From: Pteria penguin
Taxonomy: Eukaryota > Mollusca > Bivalvia > Pterioida > Pteriidae
Direction: 5' to 3'
Assembly: GCA_035048485.1 (NCBI GenBank)
Contig: CM068585.1
Location: 59,606,618 to 59,670,617 of the forward strand
DNA: 64,000 nucleotides
Every line of letters starts with the position of its first letter. Within the stretch, counting starts at the first letter, position 1. The notes beneath the pieces were generated by a model that saw only the letters and a list, made by a program, of their open reading frames with translations, had not been told where the DNA came from and did not search any database. This document shows positions 11,087-21,800 of this stretch, piece after piece. The position numbers and the translations under genes are program-made.

Positions 11087-11453
11087 ATAATAAATATAGA
11101 ACATGTATACCTTTTAATTTTGTGCACCATATGCGCATTTCGACAACTTATGTCTCTTCAGTGATGCTCGTGGCCAAATGATTGGAATTCTCAAAATATA
11201 TAAATATTTGAAGAGCAGTGTTGAAACCAAAATGACCGAAAGGTGAACCAAAGAATCTATCTAAGGACAGAGCTATGCATGAGGGAGATACTCCTTAGAT
11301 TTAGAGTGATTTACTTAATTCGATGACTGAAAATTTAAAGTATATATTTCATGTCAGTACAAAAGCACTGAAAACTAGACTTATGATGCCCTCGGGGACT
11401 ATCAGTCCACCAGCAGTGACACCGGCCTAGTGGTTATAATAAATATAGAACAT
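11087..11453 (-). mobile_element. Hammerhead-bearing repeat H2, inserted in gypsy integrase
   Basis: This is a roughly 0.33 kb insertion bounded by an exact 18-bp direct repeat, ataataaatatagaacat, at 11,087-11,104 and 11,436-11,453. Part of each repeat may belong to the element, with the true target duplication being about 8-9 bp (ttatgttct against ttatgtct). On minus it reads aaccactaggccggtgtcac, gctggtggactgatagtccc, then a variable middle, and ends with a hammerhead motif and ggtatacatgttct. It carries no ORF. Relatives lie at 20.76, 34.2, 46.95 and 48.3 kb. It is a non-autonomous retroelement, possibly a retrozyme or PLE-derived pLTR. Confidence 0.75.
11124..11167 (-). ncRNA. Type I hammerhead ribozyme motif, core intact
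   Basis: On minus the 44 nt parse completely. GCATCA pairs with the closing TGGTGC (helix I, 6 bp with one G-U). The core CTGAAGA matches CUGANGA. GACA-TAAGT-TGTC forms helix II. GAAA follows (G12 A13 A14 plus A15.1). Helix III is two base pairs closed by a GCGC loop, and cleavage would follow A17 in the sequence TA. Every invariant core position I can assign is present. The very short helix III is typical of hammerheads in PLEs and animal retrozymes, which may act as dimers. Activity has not been shown. Confidence 0.75.
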
Positions 11454-11839
11454 AATTCACCTCCCTGGTCACTTATCAGAGTGTGACAAGCACCGTAGGT
11501 GCATAAAAGATCAAAGAGTGCATGCGCTACGGTCTCAGCGTCTTTACTTGGTATTGGAACGGCAAACAACAGCTTACTAAACATTTCCACAGCCGTGAAA
11601 ACATATCTGTTACCACTAGGTGTAATTGGCAAGCTTCCGTAAAGGTCCATTTGCCAAACTTCGAATGGTCCAGTAGGTCGCGCATATGAAACGATGCCCA
11701 TTTTTGTTTTCTTTGAAAGTACCTTTCTCGTCTGACATTCGTGACATGAGCGAACGAAATCTGAAATAATGGGAAAAACTAATGTGCCTTCACTAGGTGA
11801 GTCGTGGATTGTATGCCACAATGTCCACCCAAAACGCAT
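11402..11839 (-). pseudogene. Gypsy integrase core, upstream half
   Basis: Open for 145 codons. SDFVRSCHECQTRK is the second half of the HHCC zinc finger. WQMDLYGSLPITPSGNRYVF carries the first catalytic Asp, and LISDQGGEL the second. The frame then runs straight into the H2 insertion (CSIFI onward is insert sequence). HHCC histidines lie further upstream in other frames near 11.85-11.93 kb. Confidence 0.8.
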
Positions 11840-11937
11840 TCATGATATAGTTGTAAAACAGAATTTACCATCATGTAGGGTAATGCCAACTGAGCACTTT
11901 CCATATTAACAACATGTTTTGACTTTGGTGTCCGCAG

Positions 11938-11999
11938 GTAAAGATAAAAGAGGAGTTACTGGCTCAGTTATGTGGCAGAAGTCACCATGGAGCTATACA
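11938..11999 (-). mobile_element. X 3-prime-end fragment in gypsy pol
   Basis: The 60 bases aaagaggagttactggctca, gttatgtggcagaagtcacc, atggagctatacaa are the constant end of X with everything else missing. It separates the RH-IN linker from the integrase N-terminus. This is an extreme 5-prime truncation, consistent with target-primed reverse transcription. Confidence 0.75.
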
Positions 12000-12802
12000 A
12001 TATCATCATATATGAGATAGTCGGCAGATAACAATAATATTTTGCGCACCGTTTTGCAGATAGCCTTTGATTTGGCCAAAAAACTCATCACGTGATTGGT
12101 GGTAAGAAATGTTAGGAGCGCTAAAGTATCTTCGCAGTTTTTCATGTAACTTCCGGACCGCAGTGTGGGGTTGGGAACATCAGTTTGAGTGGTCACTGAA
12201 TAAGAATCCTTCGGCTCTTCGTCGATAGCGGTTGTATTCCCGAATGCATTATGAACGTCCACAGGGATGTGACCTTCCGGATGGTCCACAACCATATTAT
12301 TGGAAAAGTTATCCGCCTGCGAGTTATTTTCACAGACTGAGTATCGTTTATCGTAGACTGGTCTTCAGTGAGGCAGCTGGACGGTATTGTCGAATCATTT
12401 GCGGATAGTGGTACGTGAATAGGTGTAAATAATTGCGATACATTTGCTACCACAGTACGGACGGCCGGTTTGGGTGCAAGTATGCTCGACCGTGACCGAT
12501 AAGAACGCGGTACAAACAATTCATGATCATCCGTATCTGCATCATAATAATCATCCACATGACAGCAAACAGTTAGTACAATATCAATAAAATGTTTCCG
12601 GTATATTGTTTGGTTTTGCAATCAATTCTTTCAAAGTATTTCCTTCCGGAAAATAAACATCTCCAACTGGTTCTGTGACATATGAAAAAAAAAAACGGAT
12701 CGTCTTCGGACGGACTACCTAAATCATTGTCTGCATCATCGCAAACTTCGCGTGATAAAACGTCTATTACAACCATTTCTGCTACAGGTCGATCTGAAAT
12801 TG
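11993..12802 (-). pseudogene. Gypsy RNase H end and RH-IN linker
   Basis: PVAEMVVIDVLSRE near 12.76 kb corresponds to the conserved end of RNase H (PADALSR-like). It is followed by acidic, low-complexity linker sequence in shifting frames (DNDLGSPSEDD, then VDHPEGHIPVDVHNAF and related pieces). No enzymatic motif is seen. Stops and frameshifts are frequent. Confidence 0.55.
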
Positions 12803-13102
12803 TTACAAGATCGCGGGCCATCTTTCATAAAAGGCGCCTCTCAAGTGTTTAGCAAACAACGGTTTTAATGCTTGATTGTCACATTCCACGACAAACCTCC
12901 TTCCACGAACATAGTCTGCGAAATTCAATACCGCAGCAACCATTCCTAAAAGTTCCACCTTAGTCGGCCTATATGATCTTTGCCATTTTGTTAGCGATTT
13001 CATCCCGAAACGAATGACTGTGAGATTCTTGTCATCACCTCGTTGGTATAACATATAACCTATGCCTCGTGTACTGGTATCCACCGCAATTCGAACTGAC
13101 AC
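12803..13102 (-). pseudogene. Gypsy RNase H
   Basis: The frame reads RIAVDTSTRGIGYMLYQRG (first Asp), RSYRPTKVELLGMVAAV (Glu), and RRFVVECDNQALKPLF (second Asp), the standard Ty3/gypsy RNase H triad and spacing. It degrades the RNA of RNA-DNA hybrids during reverse transcription. A frameshift separates it from the RT upstream. Confidence 0.85.
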
Positions 13103-13981
13103 GAGAAATTCGGAAATGCTAACACGGGTGAGGACGTAAGCATTGTCTTAAGTGTTTTTAGGGTATTGGAATGTTCATCGCACCACACAAACTTGGATTC
13201 TTTCTTAAGTAGGTCATTGAAAGGTAACGCGACAGAGCTGAAATTTGGTATGTACTCCCTAAACCAGTTGAATAAACCCATGATACGACGAAGTCCACTC
13301 ACATCCTTTGGATCGGGTAAATTTAGAACTGCTTCAATACAGTCCTGCGGTGGACTAATGCCATGCTCAGAATTTACATGACCGAGAAAAGTGCATGACT
13401 GCTGGGCAAACGAACACTTCTTCGGATTTAACTTTAAACCCCCGGACCGAAACCGTTCAGGTACTTCTGACAAATTAGCTAAATGCTGGTTAAACAAACC
13501 CGATACAACTAACACATCGTCGTGGTAACACAGACACGACTTAAATGCGAGTCCGTTAAGCACTTTGTCCATAAGACGTTGGAGTGAGTTAAGGGCGGTA
13601 CTCAATCCCATGGGTAAACGCTCAAACTTGAAAGTACCGAATCATGTAACGAATGCAGTGAAACGCTTTGATTCCGGAGAAAGTCTCATATGGAAAATCC
13701 AGAAATCAAATCAATTGATGTGAAGAACTTTGTTGTAAAGTCCGAAAATGATTCGACTCTTGAGGGTTGGGTATCGCGTACTTAAACTCTTGAGTCTGCG
13801 TATTCAAGTAGCGGAAGTCGCAACAAAAACGGTATTGCGATAAACTCTCTTCTCGCGTCATTTTACCAGACGAATTAGGCTTTTTGCATCTTTTAGTCAC
13901 TACCGGGCTCTTAATTGGTAACGCCTTCCTCTCGGAAACTGGGGAGATAATACCCTGCAACAATAGCTCTTTTATGTTCAC
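13060..13981 (-). pseudogene. Gypsy reverse transcriptase
   Basis: Two frames cover the domain. The upstream one has RFCCDFRYLNTQTQEFKYA (motif A region). The downstream one has ERLPMGLSTALNSLQRLM (motif B, partly before the Met at 13,611), CYHDDVLVVSG (motif C), LKLNPKKCSFAQQ and FLGHVNSEHGI (motifs D-E), then GLFNWFREYIPNFS. The catalytic box is YHDD, with His at the position usually Val, Leu or Ile. The domain is interrupted near 13.7 kb by a frameshift. Confidence 0.85.
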
Positions 13982-14585
13982 ACTTGTCTGGTGGGAGTTG
14001 GTACGGACGTTGGCGTTTTGGTTTGAAATCTGATTTAAGCGTAATAGTATGCTGCACTAAGTCAGTATAACCTAGTGAGGGAATATAGGTTGTAACAATC
14101 AGAGCAATATATTCATACAAAAGTGTACATAATTCTGAAAGTTCAAGTTCAGAAAAATGATACAAATTTTCAAAATCATTGAGAAACTCATTATCACAAC
14201 TATTGCTACATATACTGTGTACAGTGTCTATGATTTCAGGTACAGGAGTTGGTACATGAGTTTGAACATTATTCACTAAAGGAGGAGCAATAAATTCATC
14301 CAAATTTGTATAAAATGAAACAGTAGTGTCATTGAGTAATTCACACAATGCTATTGGCTTGCCTCTAATGACAGGGACACTTGATTTTGACGTGTTTAAA
14401 AGTTTCACAGGTATAGTGCCATCACTAGGGAACGTACATACAGATTTTGCAACAAGAACAACTTTTCTATTCAAATGTGTTACATTGAAACATATACCTT
14501 GTGAATTATATACTACTGGACTAAATGCTGTACCCTTGACAATAATTTCACATTCATCAAAAGTATTTGTACACTTGACACACAC
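13911..14585 (-). pseudogene. Gypsy protease-RT linker
   Basis: 224 open codons start in TNTFDECEIIVKGTAFSP and end in DKCEHKRAIVAGYYLPSFRE. The C-terminal part (HTITLKSDFKPKRQRPYQLP) is the conserved lead-in to the RT fingers (HxIxTxxxxPxxxxPYRLP type). No catalytic motif is expected here. It is contiguous with the protease upstream after a frame change. Confidence 0.75.
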
Positions 14586-14766
14586 TTGACATTGTTAGAC
14601 GGACTAGTATGTACATCAAATTTGCTAAAATCTAACACCACTGTGTTTTTCGTAAGATGATCCATTCCCAATATGATGGGATGAGTACAAGATGCAAGAA
14701 TATGAAATACAACATCATGAGTACCACCATTGATTGTAACATTAATCTTGCTTGTACCATCAATAA

Positions 14767-15333
14767 CTAACTTTGCATTTTTGCTAGTAAAACCCCTGTA
14801 CAGTCTGAATGGTCAATAGGTAATTTACATAAATTTGGTATAGATTCATAAATATCCCTTGACATAATATTCACAGTGCTACCTGTATCAATCAAAGCAG
14901 AAATATGCATATTATTTACATAAACAGGCATATACATAAATGAATGATGGTGTTCACTATCACTTTCACTATCTAAAGAAAAATCACATGAGAGGACATC
15001 TATCGTATAGGTGTAACTTGAAGAATCGGTAGTTACTGTAGTGGGGTCCCTCCTCAAGAACTTCCCAATTTCCCGAGGAGCGATCCCTTTCCCCTTGCCT
15101 CTGATCAAGGACACGGTCAACCGAGGCTGGCAGTGGCACATTAATAAATTGTAGGCACTGTAACGCTGGATGTCCATTTGAAAACACACTTGACACTGCG
15201 TATTAGGGTCGGATTTGTCTCCATTAAAATTACATTCGCGCCGCATGTGACCTTCACCTTGACACCGAGAACATCTTTTATTGGAACGCTGTGGACGTGC
15301 AGTTGTAACGGTACCATTTCCCTGCTCCACCAT
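14767..15333 (-). pseudogene. Gypsy nucleocapsid zinc knuckle and protease
   Basis: CSRCQGEGHMRREC (residues 21-34) is a CCHC zinc knuckle with C-x2-C-x4-H-x4-C spacing, for RNA packaging. After an acidic stretch, ALIDTGSTVNIM (about residues 146-157) is the aspartic protease active site with DTG. A second knuckle-like CQVCF precedes it but lacks the His pattern. The frame overlaps the upstream gag piece at 15,141-15,470. Confidence 0.85.
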
Positions 15334-15470
15334 TGATTTTGCAAGGTAAGGTTGGCCACTTGTTCGCGTAGCTCATTCGCTTCTGTTTGTTTACGGTCTG
15401 TAACAGCTGCAACGGTAGGGGTGGTATTTATATTTTGGCTGTGAGTCTTGTATCCACATGACACTCCCAT
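15141..15470 (-). pseudogene. Gypsy gag C-terminal piece
   Basis: MGVSCGYKTHSQNINTTP leads into TEANELREQVANLTLQ, a short heptad-like stretch common at the end of the capsid. The frame shifts just before the zinc knuckle, which continues in the adjacent frame. Confidence 0.55.
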
Positions 15471-15649
15471 TTAAGTAGCACTAAGGGCGGACGACGCATT
15501 CTTTGGTGACCCTGCTCTGACAAAAAAAAAACCCTGCAAGTTTTTTTTAGCAGGCCGCCATTACCTCATGGTCAGCTTTCCCTAAAGTTTGCCCTTTTCT
15601 GACACAGTGCTGTAACTCGATACTTTGGGTTGGTTGTAAAGATATATTG

Positions 15650-15830
15650 TTAAATATTTCAGTTTCATACATATGGTAGGACTAGCGTGATTCAGAGTTA
15701 CATATTTATCACGGAAATACTTTTCTATTAAGATCCATGATCCCCTCGCTGTGTCTGTCAGGCCATTAAACCAGTTCAGAGCTGGTCCAGCTAGTTCGAC
15801 CTGACATCTGGGATGTTTTATGAAATAAAT
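15650..15830 (-). pseudogene. Gypsy gag capsid fragment
   Basis: On minus the frame reads KHPRCQVELAGPALNWFNGL, TDTARGSWILIEKYFRDKYV, which matches the capsid pattern LxGxAxxWxxxL and FxxxY of gypsy Gag. No start is visible upstream, and the remaining gag and the 5-prime LTR cannot be traced. Confidence 0.65.
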
Positions 15831-15849
15831 GCATATAGATAGAAAATTA

Positions 15850-17505
15850 AATTTGAATTGTTACATATACAATGTTTTGATATTTACAGTATGCAACCGA
15901 CCCACATTAAGCAGTGAGTGATTTCAGGTGACACATTCACTGTGATCTTTACCTTCTATGTGATAATGCAAGACCTCTCGATTTCATGTCGTGGAAAACG
16001 AATAGGGAGACTGATGTTTCTGTATTGTTTGTCATGCAGTTGTAAATAACTCATCATCCCAACAAAAACAGATTATAACAAATCCTGATATTTCTTAAGT
16101 ATGATACTCGTATTGTCACAAATATTAACAAGTACACAAGGGAGTACTTAATAATTTTGATCATATTATGAGATCAGTCATGGGAGACTGCAGCCCCTCC
16201 CCAGAAATTTCTAGATCCGGCTATGATAGTGTACCTAACTGTACCACATCGCATGTTCCAGTCTGTACCACTTTATCATATGTGTACCAGAATGTACCAT
16301 ACTGTTGTGTACCAGACTGTACCATATTCGGGGTTTCAATGCACACCACATCTTAATATATAAGTCTACACCATATTATCATCTACAGTTCTACACAATA
16401 ATTGCGTCTACACCACGTTGTATTTTATCACTATAAACCTGTATATAAGCATTAAGCTGATAAACTAACTCCATATAACATTTTAGAAATTCTGTTTTGA
16501 AAAAGACATTATGCAAATTTTTACATCTCCATAATTATGAAAACACGTTTACGTCAATTCTATGATGATGTTTTCTTTTAAATACAGTTTCTTTATTTAA
16601 TGTTATGAAATTCTCTAAGCATGTATCATCCAGTATCTGACTGAAATAATTGTGTAATAATCTATCGAATGATACTATTTTGGGGGTTTTTCATATTCAT
16701 ATTACATTTTTCAGTCCACTTCGATCAAATAATATGAAAGGAATTCATTGCATTAATACTCTGATCTACATTGTTGTATTTGTTTTGTAATTATAAAATA
16801 ACATGAAAATGACAACAATAAAAAATGACTCTGTTGCAATAAGTTGCAAGAACAGTCCCTTTTTGTCTATGTTGACTAGACTAAACGCTCTATCATGTCA
16901 TTGCACTTTTATAACATGTTAAAGCATTCAAACATCGAGACAGGCCCTATGCGGATATTATATGTAATAAGGCCTATCGCGCTGCTTTGCTGTTGATGGC
17001 ACGTTTGTGTAAAAGCGCATCTTCGTGAAAACGCATTTGAAAGATTACACGATAGATCGATGTTATTCTAATAGCACTTTCACAAACGCTGATGAACTGT
17101 TCTTAAATGCGCAACTTGTGTTAAATATGTAAAAAAGAACGCACGTTTATTTGTGTTGTCGAGGAACACATGTTTATGACATTGTTAAAATATGTAAATT
17201 TTAAGATTTTCAAGCTAGGCATTGTAATATTCGGTCTTAAAGTTATGGTAAAAGCACGTTAATACTATAGACCCTTTCAACGTAACTGCAGGACTAACGT
17301 TTTGGTTGGCAAAATGACATCTGTTCTCGCAATATGACGTTAGAGACAATCAATTTTTCATTATGATATCAAAATTTTTATGGGAAACGTTATCATTTGC
17401 CAACCAAAATGTTAGTCCCCCAGTAACGTCGAAACGGTTTATACTGCTTATTCAGTGCATGATACACACACGTAGCAATTACCCTTATGTTATAGTAAAA
17501 TAAGT
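15850..17505. other. Region upstream of gypsy gag; no LTR or gene recognised
   Basis: This should hold the 5-prime part of gag and the LTR but has decayed beyond recognition. It includes a weak minisatellite at about 16,228-16,440, where gtgtacc/ctgtacca motifs recur roughly every 27 bases. Confidence 0.45.
16228..16440. repeat. Degenerate short tandem repeat (tgtacca type)
   Basis: Successive segments such as gtgtacctaactgtaccaca, gtgtaccagaatgtaccat and gtaccagactgtaccatatt recur at about 27-base spacing and fade to ctacacca motifs on the right. The short open frame across it is a by-product. Confidence 0.5.
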
Positions 17506-17510
17506 AAAAA

Positions 17511-17595
17511 GTGTCGGAGTTACAAGCGTCCGACTAAGAACTGTTGGAAGTAAAAGTATCGTAGTTAAAACTGTCGGCGTAAAAAGTGTCGGAGC
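17511..17595. repeat. TCCGACA motif cluster, right (inverted)
   Basis: The motifs gtgtcggagt, cgtccgac, ctgtcggcg and gtgtcggagc occur at 15-25 base spacing, in the opposite orientation to the cluster at 9,236-9,305. The outermost motif on each side is gctccgaca when read inward. Confidence 0.6.
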
Positions 17596-17599
17596 ACTT

Positions 17600-18500
17600 G
17601 GACGCCCCCACAAAATCAATAACCCAGAAATTGATTTCTCGTTATTTACTTGGATGTTATCTTTTTGAATCGAAAAAGGCTTTTATGCGACATATAAGAA
17701 TAACTTTTTACATATCGTTGGAAAGTATAAGAAAAAATCGTTGAAATCTTAATAAAAATGTATCACGTTCTGATCAATTATTTTCTTCTCGATTCCACGC
17801 TTGTTGCAAAAGCTAACATCAATAAATCAGAAACGCATTTTTCTGATCTCATTCCAACAAGATGACGTATATGATATGACTTTTGTGAATAAAGCACTTT
17901 CAGTAAAAGAATAGATACATTAAAGTGGTTTGTTTACAGACTTTTAAAGAACCCACATACATTATAAATAAGCATGTGAAATGTTAGGTTTTCATCTCAT
18001 ATTGCAAGAGAAAATGTATCTTTATTTGCAATCTTACTGCAGTGAAAGACCATTACCCGGTTGTATCGATACTTAATCATTCATTAAACCTCCATTAAAC
18101 TAAAATATTTAATGTCTCATTAAAATCTGTTGTATCAATTTTCAATAATTGGTTCACAGCATTAAAGCTACATTAAAGTTTTGTTAAAGTTTTCATATTT
18201 AACGAAGCTTGGGGATTTCAGTAAGTACTCATGAAATAAAGCCGCAAACATCACTTTTGACCAGTTATGAAGAAAAAGAAACAATCTCGTCTTCTAAGGA
18301 CTCAATTGAAAAGATTGTAGATCTTATAAGCCAATAAAGGGCCTGTCAACGAAACGACTGAGCACAGAGCTGTTTGTATTAATTCAAAAATTATTGAAGT
18401 GCAATTTTGATTCAAACTTGACGAGATGTGTTTGTGAAACACGAATGTCCTGGGCAGCAATTTAGTCTAAATAAGACAAATATTGCACTGTTCTATATCT
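17600..18500. other. Intergenic, no gene recognised
   Basis: AT-rich, with only short frames and no motif or repeat I can place. Confidence 0.45.
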
Positions 18501-18524
18501 TAATTGCAACCCACTCCATGGGAA

Positions 18525-19420
18525 TACTCATGTGAAATATGGAACCCCTACCTCTTCTGATTAATACGTTATAAGCGATGTCAAAGTTTAAAAAAAAAAA
18601 CCACGGGTCAAAGGTCATGTCACAAGGTAAAAAAAAATATTATTCCAACAGAAAGGTCTTGTCACAAGGAATAAACATGTGAAATATGAAAGCAATACCG
18701 CTTACGATGTTAAAGCTTTTGAAATGTAGGTCAAAGGTCACAGTTAAGGTAACAAGGTCAAAACTTATTATTAAAGGTCTTGTCACAAGAAACATCAATG
18801 TGGAATATGGAAGCAATACCTTTTATGAATCAAAAGTTATAACCAATGTTAAAGTTTTGAAATATACGGCAAAAGTCACGGTCAAGTTTTCAAGGTAAAA
18901 AGTTACTTTATCGACGGAAATGTCTTGTCACAAGGAATACACATGTGAAATGTGATAGCCTTGTTTGTTAAAGATTTAAAAGTTATAACCAATATTACGG
19001 TTTTTGAAATGTAGGTCAAAAATCACGGTAAAGGCCAAGAGGTAAAAACAAAATATGCTATCGATGGAAAGGGCCTTGTCTCAAGGAATACGTATGTGAA
19101 ATATTAAAGTCCTATCAAGTACCATTCAAAAGTTATATTATGAACCATTGTTTTCTTAAATTTCGGTCAATCTCAAAGGGAAAAGTTTTGTTCTACTAGT
19201 AGAAAGGCAATCCCGCAAAATATGCACTTGTTAAATAGCTTAAAGTTTTTTCCACTACATATAGGTTAACTTCTAATGTCTAGATCAGAAGGTAAAATGT
19301 TGTACAAAAAGAAAGGTCTTACCACAAGAAATACACATGTGAAATATGAAAGCTCTATCACCTATATATACAATGTTATGCATCTTTTATTGAACGCAGG
19401 ACGGAACGGGATGGTATGAG
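18525..19420 (+). repeat. Degenerate tandem repeat, about 110-148 bp units
   Basis: About seven units each contain cttgtcacaaggaataca, catgtgaaatatgaaagc, an aaagttataaccaat segment, ttgaaatgtaggtcaaa and gtcacggtcaaggta. Unit starts judged from catgtgaaat are near 18,531, 18,676, 18,797, 18,942, 19,092, 19,222 and 19,332. The array ends in cggaacgggatggtatgaga and gacggacaactcaaacac, a terminus I associate with molluscan dispersed repeats. Short open frames within it are artefacts. Confidence 0.7.
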
Positions 19421-20269
19421 ATAGACGGACAACTCAAACACTATATGCCCCCTTGGTCTACAAGACCGGGGACATACAATATGGATTACTTACCGTTATA
19501 CAGAACATGCATGCCCAACACCATTCACACACCATCCTTACGTCATATGATACGACATAGAGTATCTTGTACACAAAGATGACATCATTTCTTGGGATAT
19601 GCATGAGAGTTTGTAATGAAAAATAGTAACGTTATTTTACTTTTATTATTTTTTTTTTCAGTTTCACTGCATGAACTGGTATCTTCCAATTGAGAATTGA
19701 CTTTCTGGGGAGAATAGGGGCTGGATTTTTATTTTCTTTTTTTTTTTCTTCTTTTTTTTTTCTTCTTTCTTTATTCTATCTTAATATACATAAGTAATTA
19801 GACAATAGAGAGGATAATTCCATAATGGACAGTTCCTATAGTGCAGATCTATATCTTTAACATATAGAACTTCTCAACAAAATGCACCTTATATAAGTGG
19901 CGACTGTGACCCCGAAGATGACCCACAATTTTGTCAAAACCCTACATATTGAAATGTTTGGAGTTTTTTCTTTTTCTTTTTTTTTTATGGTAAAAATTGC
20001 AAACTACGCCCCTCTATTTCTGGCAAAGAGGCGATGGATTCACCATTGTTATATATTACAGAATTTTCCGACCAGCTTCGCTCTTCGGGTCTTCTATATT
20101 AGCAGTGATTGTTCCATGGGGGGATTTAACGTCCTATTTGGGTCACTCAGTGTATTAATGTATAAATTTGAGCTGTCCTCAAAGAACAAATACACTCGCG
20201 ACAACAACGTCGACTAATAAAGTGTTGAAGCGACCACAACTCTTTTAAAAAGTTTAAGAATAGAATTAT

Positions 20270-20560
20270 ATCCCTTCATGAAAATCCTTAAATCTCAAAT
20301 GTCCACGATGCAGCAGGAAGAAGTTATAGCCCTAACAAGAATTTTGTCACTGTGACCTTAACCTTGTAGATATGACCTAATTTCAAGATCATGACTCGCC
20401 ATTGGGCCATGGACAACAAGTGTATGAAAAATGTTTGGTGTGCAATATAGCATGAAGAAGTTATGGTCCGGACATGGTTGATGTACAGACAAACGGACGG
20501 ACGGACACCCAGACAGAGTGATTAATATATGCTCCCCAAACTTTGCGGGGGTATAAAAAT
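20270..20560 (+). repeat. Dispersed repeat ending in acggacgg and a GC-rich tail
   Basis: The stretch agaagttatagccctaac, tgtgaccttaaccttg, gaagaagttatggtccgg, acaaacggacggacggacac and ccccaaactttgcgggggt is of a kind widespread in bivalve genomes, as I recall them. The tail ccccaaa..gcgggggt can form a small hairpin. It carries no coding capacity. Confidence 0.45.
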
Positions 20561-20763
20561 AAGGGAAGAAGTTGTCATATTTATAAAGTAGGAGTTTAAA
20601 TTAGGTCAAAACATGGTAATTAACGAGCCGTGATTTGTTGCCTGTAGACTGATCTCTTATAGGGAAGGAGGGACTACTATTCAATGTCTCAGAGGTTTGA
20701 TTGGATCATTGACTCTGCTGTAAAATCATGAATTTTAATCTTATTTCGCTAATGTACAAATTT

Positions 20764-21060
20764 TATGACATAACCACTAAGCCGGTGTCATTGCTGGTGG
20801 ACTGATAGTGCCCGAGGGCATCATAAGTCACTCTAAAACTAAGAAGTATCTCCCACATGCATAGCTCTGTCCTTAGATTGATTCTTTGGTTCACTTTTTC
20901 GGTCATTTTAGTTTAAATACTGCTCTTTAAATATTTATATAATATGAGAATTCAAACCATTCGGCCAAGAGCATCAGTGAAAAGACATAAGTTGTCGAAA
21001 TGCGCATCTGGTGCACAAAATAAGAAGGTATATATGTTTTATATTTTTTATGAAAAAAGG
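20764..21060 (+). mobile_element. Hammerhead-bearing repeat H3
   Basis: This is a nearly full-length relative of H2 on plus: aaccactaagccggtgtcat, gctggtggactgatagtgcc, catgcatagctctgtcctta, then the ribozyme-like end and ggtatatatg. The hammerhead at 20,971-21,014 keeps helices I, II and III and GAAA. Its core reads GTGAAAA in place of CTGAAGA (C3 to G, G8 to A), so it should be inactive. Confidence 0.75.
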
Positions 21061-21439
21061 TTTTTGTTAACATAAGATTTTTTTCAAAGTTTTGGGGGTG
21101 ATCATCCCCCTTCCAGCAGAATTTTCAGGAAATTAATGTAGATTACCTTGGTGAAATTATTTTCTGATAGGGGATGGTCTGACAAACATTTAGATATATG
21201 GTTCACATAAAGTTAAGATGTGGAAAGTTGTGTAAATCTTGCTGTAATTTGGGTAATTTAACATGGGACCCTATGGGAAAAGGAATTTTTTTGCTTTGGT
21301 TTCTTTGAACTATTTTTGCTGGTTGTATGATACATGTTGCTATGCCACGTTTTGGGTGTTTTTTTTTTTTTGACGGATATGGTGACCATAACGAAGAAAC
21401 AGGATTAATGGTGTGAAAGAAAAATACAAAATAAATTGG

Positions 21440-21800
21440 GCGATGTGTCTATATAGCTTACTGAAATAATCAAATCAAATCGAAATCAATCTAATATAAG
21501 TGCAATAGTATGTTTCTAATGTTCCCATTCATAACTTATGAATAAAATATTTGTTTAGACGTTATAAATATGCAATGAATTGTTAATACATACCTATTTC
21601 TGGGCCTTGGTTTTCAAACCCCTTTAATCCATTGAAAGTTGGTGATTCTTTATATCAATCGACTATTGTCAATAGGGGTGGGGGAGGTGTGTTTATATAG
21701 CTTACTGAAATAATCAAATCAAATCGAAATGAATCTAATATAAGTGCAATAGTAAGTTTCCAATGCTTCCATTCATAATTTATGAATAAAATGTTTTAGA
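21440..21800 (+). repeat. Two-copy direct repeat, about 110 bp, spacing about 250
   Basis: The stretch atagcttactgaaataatca, aatcaaatcgaaat and cattcataacttatgaataa occurs near 21,450 and again near 21,695 with a few changes. The intervening sequence is unrelated. No gene is recognised around it. Confidence 0.7.

Larger units (their letters stand above)
10141..15830 (-). mobile_element. Broken Ty3/gypsy LTR retrotransposon
   Basis: On minus, in order from 15.8 down to 10.1 kb, come gag capsid and zinc knuckle, aspartic protease, reverse transcriptase, RNase H, a long linker, integrase and a C-terminal tail. This is the Ty3/gypsy order (IN after RH). The frames are split by many stops and shifts, and two other repeats have inserted (H2 at 11.09-11.45 kb and an X fragment at 11.94 kb). 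No LTRs, primer binding site or polypurine tract could be identified. The copy is inactive and fairly old. Confidence 0.85.

Noticed and set aside
9313..17000. LTRs of the gypsy element
   Set aside because: No convincing direct repeat was seen by eye between the two flanks, so I do not assign LTRs.
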